Below are positions 25,840 to 33,615 of a DNA stretch of 64,000 nt, in pieces (the stretch's first letter is position 1; every line of letters begins with the position of its first letter). Made by a program: the position numbers and the translations under genes. Under the pieces are notes generated by a model that was given only the letters and a program-made list of their open reading frames with translations, made no database searches and had not been told where the DNA came from. The DNA is taken from NCBI RefSeq assembly GCF_001020985.1, contig NZ_CP011542.1, forward strand, positions 1,240,001 to 1,304,000. Reading direction: 5' to 3'. The stretch comes from Corynebacterium mustelae. Lineage in GTDB: Bacteria > Actinomycetota > Actinomycetes > Mycobacteriales > Mycobacteriaceae.

Positions 25840-26525
25840 TAGATCTCCGCGAAATAATCACAGTTACTCAGCAGCATGCGCGTGTCTGTGTTGTTATTCC
25901 ACTTATAGCCGATGTTAAAAGCCCTAAACGTTGGCCGCAGAATCTCATTGGCCAACCGTATGCACGTGTTGCTATAGGCAGCCTGCCGCTCAGACCGGGT
26001 GAACCCGGTTAATTCTGCTTCTGAGTACCAAGATTCAAGCCGAATGTCATATCCAATATAGGTTTGATTGGTGTTGATGAGGCTTTCAGCGTCCTGATTG
26101 TGGAAATACACGAAACCGCGCCACTGTGGTTCGGCAGACATGACATCCCATGCCTCCGCCGTGGCACAGGTGGCGCAGCACGTGAAATTTTGCAACGCCA
26201 GTATTTCTTGTTCGCGCAGTTCATTGAAGGCTGCGCTAAGCCTAGATGGTTGAAGCTGGCCGGTGGCACGTAACCGCCCAATCTGAAGCCGACGAGCTTT
26301 GACCAGGTAATTGGCGGCTTCGGCGGCTTGTGTTGCTGATGGCGCCTCCGTGAAATTACGAGTCCCGTAGGTGATGTCGTCGGTAAGCGCATCAATGCTT
26401 GTGCCTAGGGTGATCATCCGCCAACAGTGGTTGATTGCATCCTGCGCCTGCTCTTCGGTACAGCCTAAAATGGTGCCAACATCCGCCGCGCTGACAAACT
26501 CTGGAATTTCGGTGTGTGCTGGCAT
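25839..26525 (-). CDS. DUF6891-like protein
   Basis: This 228-residue protein has a cysteine-rich core NFTCCATCATAEAW, then RGFVYFHNQDAESLI, the pattern of DUF6891-type actinobacterial proteins (CC-x2-C, FxHxQD). The N-terminal 80 residues look helical (VGTILGCTEEQAQDAINHCW). There is no membrane segment. It overlaps the downstream beta-helix gene by its stop and follows the methyltransferase by 21 bp. The function is unknown; the Cys cluster could bind metal. Confidence 0.65.
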   Translation of the reverse strand: MPAHTEIPEFVSAADVGTILGCTEEQAQDAINHCWRMITLGTSIDALTDDITYGTRNFTEAPSATQAAEAANYLVKARRLQIGRLRATGQLQPSRLSAAFNELREQEILALQNFTCCATCATAEAWDVMSAEPQWRGFVYFHNQDAESLINTNQTYIGYDIRLESWYSEAELTGFTRSERQAAYSNTCIRLANEILRPTFRAFNIGYKWNNNTDTRMLLSNCDYFAEI

Positions 26526-26546
26526 AGGGAAATCCGGCTTTCCCGG

Positions 26547-27173
26547 TTAGTTTTCCTTGGTAACAATTGTCAGCCCCGCGCCGAGTGGAAGTCGAGTGAC
26601 ATGGACGTCGTCAAGGGAGCGAATGTATTCGTCGGTTTCTCGAGCCGCGATGGTTTCTCGATCTTTTCGGCTGGTGTCAGACAAGGTGCCGTCGAAAAGC
26701 GTATCGGCCAGAACCACGGAGCCCCCTGGTGTGAGCAGAGGTAACGCTGCATTGACGAAAGCACGCATGTCGATGGGGGAGACCTCGCCGAAGATCAGCT
26801 GGTAGGACTCAGCAGCAAGCCGACTCATCACATCAAGCGGGCGGGAAGGCAGAAACCGGATACGCGATGAACTGTAACCTGCGCTACGGAAAGTTTCTTT
26901 GGATAGTTTTTGGTGTTCTGGTTCCGGGTCGATGCAGGTAAGAATGCCGGAATCGGAAAGACCTGCCAGCAGGTACAGCCCCACAACGTTTGCGGCAGGG
27001 GTCACTGCTATAGCGCCTTGAGCTTGGCAGCTGGCAGCGAGGGTGGTGAGTAGTTGTCCGGTCATAACATCGGGCACCATGAGTCCAAATTCTGCTGCGG
27101 CTTCCCGTGCGGCGGTCAAATGGACGCTGGAACTCGAGGTATTTTCGATATAGGCGCGTAATTCGGCAGTCAC
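26547..27173 (-). CDS. O-methyltransferase
   Basis: A 208-residue class I SAM methyltransferase of the catechol-O-methyltransferase-like group: MVPDVMTGQLLTTLA, AIAVTPAANVVGLYLLAGL (degenerate motif I), LTCIDPEPEHQKLSKETF with the acidic ribose-binding position, and LPLLTPGGSVVLADTLFDG. It lies divergent from sigE, as in other corynebacteria. GTG 27173 is chosen because TAAACT lies 7 nt upstream; a frame open to 27230 adds 19 residues without family resemblance. The substrate is unknown. Confidence 0.85.
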   Translation of the reverse strand: MTAELRAYIENTSSSSVHLTAAREAAAEFGLMVPDVMTGQLLTTLAASCQAQGAIAVTPAANVVGLYLLAGLSDSGILTCIDPEPEHQKLSKETFRSAGYSSSRIRFLPSRPLDVMSRLAAESYQLIFGEVSPIDMRAFVNAALPLLTPGGSVVLADTLFDGTLSDTSRKDRETIAARETDEYIRSLDDVHVTRLPLGAGLTIVTKEN

Positions 27174-27180
27174 GAAGCCT

Positions 27181-27186
27181 AGTTTA
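27181..27186 (-). promoter_or_regulatory. -10 element of the O-methyltransferase operon (leaderless)
   Basis: TAAACT on the minus strand is 7 nt before GTG 27173. It should drive the methyltransferase, DUF6891-like and beta-helix genes. Confidence 0.5.
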
Positions 27187-27366
27187 ACCCGCAATTCAAT
27201 TCCGTAGGAATCTGGACTCGCATGAAACATCCGATAAAGCTGAACGGATTTGCATCAACGATGCCTGGCAAGCCCCCATAATTGATATTTCTGCGGGGCG
27301 ACGTTGACAGTTAACTCACAGACTTTTGGGTGGTTTTCCCAAGTTCGGTAAGGCAGAATATGTGAC

Positions 27367-28020
27367 ATGACAAACGTGCATCCAGTATCGCTTAACTCCG
27401 AATCCGCTGGACGTTTTGATGCCGACCATGCGGAAGAAATCCAGCTGACTGGAACAGCCGCGTTTGATGCTGGGGTGGGGGAAATGCCAAGTTGGGGTGA
27501 ACTGGTGGAGCAGCACGCCGACAGTGTGTACCGGCTTGCGTTTCGTCTATCGGGTAACCAACACGACGCGGAGGATCTCACTCAAGAAACCTTCATGCGG
27601 GTGTTTCGTTCAATTAAGAATTACCAGCCAGGCACCTTCGAAGGGTGGCTGCACCGTATAACAACCAACTTGTTCCTCGACATGGTTCGACACCGATCCA
27701 AGATTTTCATGGAGGCGTTGCCGGAAGACTACGAACGAGTGCCGGGTACGGATATGACACCGGAGCAGGCATATTCCGTCGCCAATCTGGACCCAGCGCT
27801 CCAAGAAGCTCTTGATGCGCTTGCCCCAGATTTCCGTGTTGCCGTCGTATTGTGCGACGTTGTGGGTATGAGCTATGACGAGATCGCAGATACCCTTGGC
27901 GTGAAAATGGGTACGGTGCGATCCCGGATCCACCGGGGGAGGTCGCAGCTCAGGGCAAGCCTGGAGGCGAAGGCAGAGGTGGATAGCGATGCAAAGCTGT
28001 TGTTGCCTGTGAAGAGCTAA
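27367..28020 (+). CDS. sigE: ECF RNA polymerase sigma factor SigE
   Basis: A 217-residue group 4 sigma factor. Region 2 is at about 60-120 ([30 protein letters not shown], the -10 recognition helix), and region 4 at about 150-205 ([42 protein letters not shown], the -35 helix-turn-helix). SigE of corynebacteria and mycobacteria responds to surface stress. The position next to an anti-sigma gene, tatB and mrp supports the name. A hairpin follows the stop and the anti-sigma gene begins 149 bp later, so the two can be uncoupled. Confidence 0.93.
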   Translation: MTNVHPVSLNSESAGRFDADHAEEIQLTGTAAFDAGVGEMPSWGELVEQHADSVYRLAFRLSGNQHDAEDLTQETFMRVFRSIKNYQPGTFEGWLHRITTNLFLDMVRHRSKIFMEALPEDYERVPGTDMTPEQAYSVANLDPALQEALDALAPDFRVAVVLCDVVGMSYDEIADTLGVKMGTVRSRIHRGRSQLRASLEAKAEVDSDAKLLLPVKS

Positions 28021-28043
28021 TTCAATTAAGTAGTAAGTAAAAA

Positions 28044-28072
28044 CGCCCCGCTTCGCTTTGAGGCGGGGATTT
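28044..28072 (+). terminator. Terminator-like hairpin after sigE
   Basis: CCCCGC (28046-28051) pairs with GCGGGG (28063-28068) around an 11-nt loop, followed by ATTTG. The T-run is short, so termination may be partial. Confidence 0.6.
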
Positions 28073-28169
28073 GCTGTTGGGGGAACTTATTGCAGTTATC
28101 AGACGTTTAATCCTTAAGAAAACACCAATAGCCGATAATAAATGCTGAATGTGAGGTGAATGTGCAGCA

Positions 28170-28613
28170 ATGACTGATCACTCATCAATCGACCCAATGG
28201 GCGGCAACCGCCGAGTCCAGCCAGCCGGTCGTAATATCACCGCATTCATTCAGATTTCTGCCACGACCAACCGGGTTTTTGCCAGTACCGATCACTTACA
28301 CCCTGAAGCTGTAGCGGCTTTTGTCGACAACGAATTAAGCGACATCGCGACCCACCGGGCTCAGGTTCACTTAGTACACTGTCCGGAATGCCGCCAGGAG
28401 GTAGAGCGGCAGCGGCGCGCGGCAGAGCTGTTACGAAAGTCTTGTGCTGCGGAGGTCAAGGTTGCGCCCGAATTCATGCAGCGGCTCATGGGAATAGCGC
28501 ATTCTTGCCCCGACGGCCCGTGCGCTGAAGAATCATTCCGGCAGCCGGAGACTTTCCTCGATAAGATTGACCTGATTGCCCGGGCGGTTCGACGAGGACA
28601 TCACGGAAAATAG
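28170..28613 (+). CDS. Zinc-associated anti-sigma factor of SigE
   Basis: The 147-residue protein has the ZAS motif: HLHPEAVAAFVDNELSDIATHRAQVHLVHCPECRQEVERQ, with His-x3-Cys-x2-Cys and an upstream His. It has no membrane segment, so it is a cytoplasmic RseA/CseE-type anti-sigma factor that binds the SigE it follows. The start is ATG 28170. The N-terminal 40 residues are poorly conserved and a later start is possible. Confidence 0.88.
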   Translation: MTDHSSIDPMGGNRRVQPAGRNITAFIQISATTNRVFASTDHLHPEAVAAFVDNELSDIATHRAQVHLVHCPECRQEVERQRRAAELLRKSCAAEVKVAPEFMQRLMGIAHSCPDGPCAEESFRQPETFLDKIDLIARAVRRGHHGK

Positions 28614-28643
28614 CCACGATCGTGGATTTGCCGTCCAATTAGG

Positions 28644-28649
28644 TAAGGT
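28644..28649 (+). promoter_or_regulatory. -10 element of tatB (leaderless)
   Basis: TAAGGT lies 6 nt before GTG 28656, in the 42-bp gap after the anti-sigma gene. Confidence 0.45.
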
Positions 28650-28655
28650 AGATGT

Positions 28656-29120
28656 GTGTTTGATTCCATTGGCTGGTTTGAGATCCTCTTCATCCTCATT
28701 ATTGGCTTAATAATCATTGGTCCGGAGAAAATGCCCGGCGTGATTGAGGATGTCCGTGCCGCAATCTTCGCCGCTCGACGCGCGATTGATAACGCCAAAA
28801 AAGAACTCAACGGGGAATTAGGGGACTTGGGCAGCGAATTCGACGATATTCGCAAACCCATCAGCCAGATCGCGTCTATGCGGGCAATGGGGCCGAAGGC
28901 GGCCATCACCAAGGCACTTTTCGACGGTGACGAGCGTTACCTTGATGATTTCGACCCGAAAAAAGCACTTAGCGAAGAGAATCTGACCGGTAAAAACCAA
29001 GCCCAGCCACGCACCCAATCGACGCCACCTGCGCAACCACAACCCACGCCACAATCGGAAGCGCAGCCGGAAAGCAGTCACCGCAAGGGTGGTAGTTTTT
29101 CTTACGACGACATCACTTAG
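28656..29120 (+). CDS. tatB: Sec-independent protein translocase subunit TatB
   Basis: This 154-residue protein has one N-terminal membrane helix with the TatA/B hinge (FDSIGWFEILFILIIGLIIIGPEKMP), an amphipathic helix (GVIEDVRAAIFAARRAIDNAKKEL), and a long Pro/Gln-rich tail. TatB forms the twin-arginine signal receptor with TatC. The start is GTG 28656, leaderless. Its TAG overlaps the TAA of convergent mrp (TTAG, 29117-29120). Confidence 0.92.
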   Translation: MFDSIGWFEILFILIIGLIIIGPEKMPGVIEDVRAAIFAARRAIDNAKKELNGELGDLGSEFDDIRKPISQIASMRAMGPKAAITKALFDGDERYLDDFDPKKALSEENLTGKNQAQPRTQSTPPAQPQPTPQSEAQPESSHRKGGSFSYDDIT

Positions 29121-30256
29121 GACTCAGCGCGGCTGACCCCTAGGTTCAGGCTTTTACCCAACAACGAATCCTTACGAACCACGAGCTTATCCACAATCCC
29201 CATAATTGCCTGTGCAGTCGGTGAACCTGGGGCGCCGACGACGATGGGTGTCCCAGCATCGCCACCTTCTCGCAGTTTTGGATCCAGCGGAATCGAGCCT
29301 AGCAAAGGGACAGCGGTCCCGGTGAGAGTACTTATCCGCTCCGCCACGTTGGCACCACCACCGGAACCAAACACGTCCATAACACTGCCGTCCGGTAAAA
29401 CCATCGCTGCCATGTTTTCGATAACGCCAGCTACTTTCTGCCGGGTTTGTAAACTGATGGTTCCGGCTCGTTCCGCAACTTCCGCTGCGGCTGCCTGTGG
29501 GGTGGTAACAATAAGTAATTCGGCGGTGGGAACCAATTGCGCAACCGAGATCGCAATGTCACCGGTCCCAGGTGGCAAATCAAGCAATAAGATATCTAAA
29601 TCCCCCCAGAACACATCGCCCAAGAATTGCTGAATCGCACGGTGCAGCATAGGGCCACGCCACACAACCGGGGAATTATCTTCAACGAAATGCGCGATCG
29701 AGATGTGTTTAATGCCGTGTGCTTGTGGCGGCATGATCATATCATCAACCGGGGTTGGGCGTTCCACGCAGCCAAGCATTCCAGGTACGGAGTGTCCGTA
29801 AATATCCGCATCTAAAATACCAACCTTTAGCCCACGGGCCGCGAAACCAACTGCCAGATTCACCGTCACGGAGGATTTACCCACCCCACCTTTACCGGAG
29901 GAAACCGCGAAAACCCGGGTAGTGGAATCTGGCTGTGCGAACGGAATAACTGTTTCTGTTTGGCCACCACGTAACGTCTCACGCAATTTTCGACGTTGCT
30001 CGTCATTCATTGCGTCAGTGGTAACAGATACTTCTCCGACCCCAGGTATTTCTTCAATCGCTGCCTTGGAATTAGACACAATGGTATTTTTCATTGGGCA
30101 CCCAGCGATAGTGAGATAAATTTCAGCAGCGACATCATTACCTGAAATGGATATGGACTTCACCATTCCCAATTCAGTCAATGGCTTGCCAATCTCCGGG
30201 TCTTCCACCCGTGATAGTGCCTGACGGACTTGTGCTTCAGTAATCGTTGTACTCAT
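29117..30256 (-). CDS. mrp: Mrp/ApbC family Fe-S cluster carrier ATPase
   Basis: About 379 residues. The N-terminal DUF59/MIP18-like domain reads VRQALSRVEDPEIGKPLTELGM. The ParA/MinD-type ATPase has the deviant Walker A VSSGKGGVGKSSVTVNLA, ILDADIYGHSVPGMLG, LLLDLPPGTGDIA (Walker B) and VVWRGPMLHRAIQQFL. The C-terminal CxxC seen in many Mrp proteins is not present. ATG 30256 (MSTTITEAQ) resembles related proteins; GTG 30265 would add three residues. It follows the DUF1003 gene closely on the same strand. Confidence 0.9.
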   Translation of the reverse strand: MSTTITEAQVRQALSRVEDPEIGKPLTELGMVKSISISGNDVAAEIYLTIAGCPMKNTIVSNSKAAIEEIPGVGEVSVTTDAMNDEQRRKLRETLRGGQTETVIPFAQPDSTTRVFAVSSGKGGVGKSSVTVNLAVGFAARGLKVGILDADIYGHSVPGMLGCVERPTPVDDMIMPPQAHGIKHISIAHFVEDNSPVVWRGPMLHRAIQQFLGDVFWGDLDILLLDLPPGTGDIAISVAQLVPTAELLIVTTPQAAAAEVAERAGTISLQTRQKVAGVIENMAAMVLPDGSVMDVFGSGGGANVAERISTLTGTAVPLLGSIPLDPKLREGGDAGTPIVVGAPGSPTAQAIMGIVDKLVVRKDSLLGKSLNLGVSRAES

Positions 30257-30273
30257 AACAGTCACTAACCTTA

Positions 30274-30849
30274 CTACGGTCGGTCAGAGCGACCAGAACG
30301 GCCTTGAATGGGATCGTTAAGATCTTCGTGTGCGGCTTCACCAGCATGGTGCCGGGCGGCAGTGCGGGCGGCGGCTTCATCGTCCAACTTGGCCTCAATG
30401 CGTTCAAGCATGTTGTGCACATCTTCTAATTCGTGGCGCAGATAGTCGCGGGTGACCATGTCGCCTATTGCTAGTCGCAATCCGGCCAACTCGCGGGTGA
30501 TGTATTCGGTATTTGATTTTGTCTCGAATGCACGCCGCCTGTCCTCATTCAATGCGATACGGTCCCGGTCTTCCTGCCGATTCTGCGCCAGAAGAATCAA
30601 CGGAGCGGCGTATGCCGCCTGGGTGGAGAATGCCAGATTAAGCAGAATGAACGGGTAGGGGTCCCATTGCCACCAGAAAGCACCCAGATTGAGAATCACC
30701 CAAATAACCACAAAAACGGTTTGCCACATAAGGTAGCGGCCGGTGCCAAAAAACCGGGCGACTTTTTCTGCGTATGCTCCGACGGTGTCGTCGTCAAGCT
30801 TAAAAATACTCTTTTTGCCGCTTAACCGGGGAGTATCTAAATCTGCCAT
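30274..30849 (-). CDS. DUF1003 membrane protein
   Basis: The 191-residue protein has two membrane helices (LMWQTVFVVIWVILNLGAFWW and FILLNLAFSTQAAYAAPLILLA), followed by the DUF1003 signature QNRQEDRDRIALNEDRRRAF, and a C-terminal coiled region. The family is of unknown function and is often beside MgtE-like proteins, as here. It starts 5 bp after the MgtE-N/CBS gene. Confidence 0.88.
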   Translation of the reverse strand: MADLDTPRLSGKKSIFKLDDDTVGAYAEKVARFFGTGRYLMWQTVFVVIWVILNLGAFWWQWDPYPFILLNLAFSTQAAYAAPLILLAQNRQEDRDRIALNEDRRRAFETKSNTEYITRELAGLRLAIGDMVTRDYLRHELEDVHNMLERIEAKLDDEAAARTAARHHAGEAAHEDLNDPIQGRSGRSDRP

Positions 30850-30854
30850 TGAGA

Positions 30855-32138
30855 TTAATCCTCCTTTATTTCTGGGCGGATACCTGTATCGCGCCAGTCA
30901 TCGGGCAATAAATGGTCGATCAGATCGTCCACCGCAACCGCCCCGAGCAAATGCCCGTCACTATCAATCACTGGTCCGCAGACCAAGTTATACATAGCGA
31001 AATACCGGGCGGCGGTTTCCTGGGAATCATCGGCATACAGCGGTGGTAAATCCGGATCCAGGCTGCCTGACACCAGATTTGATGGGGGTTCACGCAGTAG
31101 CTTTTGCAAGTGAACACAACCAAGGTATTTCCCGGTGGGTGTGGCTGTTGGTGGGCGCACCACAAACACCATTGATGCCAAGGATGTTGGCAGGTCAGGA
31201 TTACAGGCATGAGCCAGTGCTTCGGCGACGGTGGTTTGTGGGCTAAGAATAAGCGGCTCGGGCGTCATCAGAGCACCCACGGTGTCGGGATTAAAACTCA
31301 TCAATCGACGCACCGGTGCAGATTCTTCCGGATCCATCAATTCCAGCAGTACATCTGCCTTTTCATCATCCAATTCGGACAATAGATCGGCTGCGTCGTC
31401 GGGATCCATTTCTTCCAGAACATCCGCCGCACGCTCAATATCGAGCGTTTCCAACAGCTCTGCTTGCCGGTCTTCACTCATTTCCTGCAAAATGTCGGCC
31501 AACCGTTCATCGTCAAATTCACTGGCCACGGTGTGCCGTTGGTTTTCCGGCAAATCATAGAGTGCGGTAGCCACGTCAGCAGGTCGCATATCTTCAAATT
31601 CTGCAATCAATTCAGCGGCAGCATCGGAGATGCCAACGCCAGCAGCAGTGATGCCGTGTACGTGTTTCCACGGCACAATAACGATTTCCGGCCGTCTGCC
31701 GAAACTCGGACGGCTTCCGATCACCGCAACGGCAGAGATCGCCCAATCCCTGGTTCTGGTTCGCTCTAACTCAATGTCAGCAACCTCAACCGGTTTGCCG
31801 TGGAATTTTTCTAATTCTGGATCATCAACCTGAACTTTTGAACCGATAATATCGTGGATGATGGTCACCTCACCGGATCGTGCCTTAAATGCACGCAACG
31901 AAACCGATCCCGAAACCAACATGATCTCGTGCGGGTCAATCGAAGCGACCCGCAACATCGGAAGGAAGATACGACGTTTATTGGTCATTTCTACAACTAG
32001 CCCAAGCACCCGAGACGTATGCCCCTGGGGGCGGACGTTAACAACCACATCCCGAACCCGGCCAATGACATCCGTTTCCGGGCCGCGCACAACCATACCC
32101 GCCAGTCGGCCAGCGTAGACACGTGTAACTTCACTCAT
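30855..32138 (-). CDS. Soluble PRC-barrel / MgtE N-domain / CBS protein
   Basis: This 427-residue protein lacks membrane helices. The first half has PRC-barrel-like strands (VYAGRLAGMVVRGPETDVIGRVRDVVV, VSGSVSLRAF). The middle is the superhelical MgtE N-domain (ADVATALYDLPENQRHTVASEFDDERLADILQEM and further repeats), and the C-terminus holds a CBS pair (MTPEPLILSPQTTVAEALAHA; YNLVCGPVIDSDGHLLGAVAVDDLIDHLLP). In MgtE the same modules sense Mg2+, but the transport domain is missing, so this is probably a sensor or adaptor, perhaps with DUF1003. TACACT lies 8 nt before ATG 32138. Confidence 0.87.
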   Translation of the reverse strand: MSEVTRVYAGRLAGMVVRGPETDVIGRVRDVVVNVRPQGHTSRVLGLVVEMTNKRRIFLPMLRVASIDPHEIMLVSGSVSLRAFKARSGEVTIIHDIIGSKVQVDDPELEKFHGKPVEVADIELERTRTRDWAISAVAVIGSRPSFGRRPEIVIVPWKHVHGITAAGVGISDAAAELIAEFEDMRPADVATALYDLPENQRHTVASEFDDERLADILQEMSEDRQAELLETLDIERAADVLEEMDPDDAADLLSELDDEKADVLLELMDPEESAPVRRLMSFNPDTVGALMTPEPLILSPQTTVAEALAHACNPDLPTSLASMVFVVRPPTATPTGKYLGCVHLQKLLREPPSNLVSGSLDPDLPPLYADDSQETAARYFAMYNLVCGPVIDSDGHLLGAVAVDDLIDHLLPDDWRDTGIRPEIKED

Positions 32139-32263
32139 GTCACCCTAGTGTAGTTCAGTCGCGGTAGAAGCAATAAGAGCCGGTTATATGGGAACTTTTC
32201 CGCAGGTTGCAGCGTTTACAATGTCAATAAAGAAAAAGTAAAAGCCCCTATAAGGATACCACT

Positions 32264-32788
32264 GTGTTTTCCAATTCTGAGCCGCACAATTCGCATAAAC
32301 CAGCGCCGAAACCGTTTAACCCCAATAGGCGAACTCGTCCCGAAGGATGGCCGGTGGGTAGTTTCAGTAGTTACGAAAAAGCCCAGGCAGCGGTGGACAT
32401 GTTATCAGATAAGCAATTTGACGTTTCTGATCTCACCATAGTGGGCGTTGATCTGATGGAGGTGGAAAAAGTCATCGGCCGGTTAACATGGCCGCGAGTG
32501 ATTTTTAACGGGATTGCCTCCGGAGCGTGGCTTGGGCTGTTTTTCGGCCTGCTGCTTGGCATAATGAATAATCAATGGGCCATGTCGCTTCTCATCGGTA
32601 TTTTCATGGGAATGGTGTTTTCCACAGTGACAGCTTCCGTGCAGTACGCGATGCAAGGTGGACGGCGCGACTTTGCTTCCGCCACCCAAATTGTCGCTGG
32701 ACGGTACGACATCCTATGTGCTCCGCATTCTGCCCGGCAGGCGCGGGATATGATTAGTGAGTTTGTAAATCGAGGTGGCGTACAATAA
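32264..32788 (+). CDS. General stress protein 17M-like membrane protein
   Basis: The 174 residues begin with a disordered, Asn/Pro-rich head, then the GSP17M-like domain (GSFSSYEKAQAAVDMLSDKQFDVSDLTIVGVDL), two membrane helices (AWLGLFFGLLLGIM and WAMSLLIGIFMGMVFSTV) and a closing ATQIVAGRYDILCAP strand. The start is GTG 32264 with AAGGAT upstream. Function unknown; Bacillus YflT relatives respond to general stress. Confidence 0.82.
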   Translation: MFSNSEPHNSHKPAPKPFNPNRRTRPEGWPVGSFSSYEKAQAAVDMLSDKQFDVSDLTIVGVDLMEVEKVIGRLTWPRVIFNGIASGAWLGLFFGLLLGIMNNQWAMSLLIGIFMGMVFSTVTASVQYAMQGGRRDFASATQIVAGRYDILCAPHSARQARDMISEFVNRGGVQ

Positions 32789-32840
32789 CCGCTAAACTAA
32801 GACACGCATATCACCTCAACCAATGACTTTGTGGAGCCTC

Positions 32841-33524
32841 ATGACCGCGCCAAAAACTTATTCTCTTTCCGCACTAGTTTTAAGCTGCGCGGTATTACTG
32901 AGCGGATGCGCAAACCTGGAGCGCTTCGAACCAGGACCCGACCCGGTGCCGGATAGCGAAAAAGTGGTAGAGATTGCTGTACGGTCCAATTCAGTTGAGC
33001 AATTAGTTCTAGGGGAATTGTACAAGCAGGGGTTAGAGCGGCTGGGGCGGCCAGCCACACTGAATATGGGGCGGTTAGGGCTTGAACATAGCTTCGACCG
33101 GGTGCCGAATGGGGCAGCGGATGTGGCGATTGTGTGCGCTGGACGTATGTTGGGCCAGGTGCAGCCGCAAAAAGCCAAAGAATTAGAAATGGAATTTTCC
33201 GCTGCGGAGAAAGACGTCAATTCCGGTGACCAACGCGAAAAAGTTTATCAGGCGGTGATGGGGGCGCTGGGAGATAATGTTAATGCTACCGACCCGTCGA
33301 ACGCGCTCGGATGTAGCGATGAGCTCTCGGCAATTCCGCAGCACATCATACCGATTTATCGAGTTCCTACGCTCAACCGTGAGGAACGCGGTGCATTGAA
33401 TATCATCTCCGGTACGATCAGCACCGAAGAGCTTGCAGAATTGGTGGAAGAAAGTAAAAAGGTACGCAACACCAGTGAGGTCGTTATGAAATACCTTGAC
33501 GATAACGGAATTTTCTTCCATTAA
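32841..33524 (+). CDS. Lipoprotein with solute-binding-like domain
   Basis: About 227 residues. The signal peptide ends in the lipobox LLSGC (cysteine near residue 23), so it is predicted to be lipid-anchored outside the membrane. The mature part resembles a periplasmic-binding domain of the glycine betaine/ProX type (VVEIAVRSNSVEQLVLGELYKQGLERLG, GAADVAIVCAGRML), with no transporter genes nearby. ATG 32841 follows GGAG; ATG 32823 would add six residues. A hairpin pair follows the stop. Confidence 0.78.
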   Translation: MTAPKTYSLSALVLSCAVLLSGCANLERFEPGPDPVPDSEKVVEIAVRSNSVEQLVLGELYKQGLERLGRPATLNMGRLGLEHSFDRVPNGAADVAIVCAGRMLGQVQPQKAKELEMEFSAAEKDVNSGDQREKVYQAVMGALGDNVNATDPSNALGCSDELSAIPQHIIPIYRVPTLNREERGALNIISGTISTEELAELVEESKKVRNTSEVVMKYLDDNGIFFH

Positions 33525-33560
33525 CTATCTCGCTTGTCGACGCCAGTTCGCGAGAGATAG
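33525..33560 (+). terminator. Hairpin after the lipoprotein gene, loop holds the GCTTNTCGACG word
   Basis: CTATCTCGC (33525-33533) and GCGAGAGATAG (33550-33560) pair over at least 7 bp. The repeated word GCTTGTCGACG (33532-33542) starts at the stem end and fills the loop. Confidence 0.55.
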
Positions 33561-33561
33561 A

Positions 33562-33607
33562 AAAATAGTGCGCTAGCGTATCTGTCAGATCGCTAGCGCA
33601 CTATTTT
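33562..33607. terminator. Bidirectional terminator between the lipoprotein gene and odhA
   Basis: A 17-bp perfect stem, AAAATAGTGCGCTAGCG (33562-33578) with its complement at 33591-33607. The inner ATCTG-T-CAGAT adds further pairing. A-rich and T-rich ends serve both directions. odhA ends at 33616. Confidence 0.9.
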
Positions 33608-33615
33608 ATGTCGTG

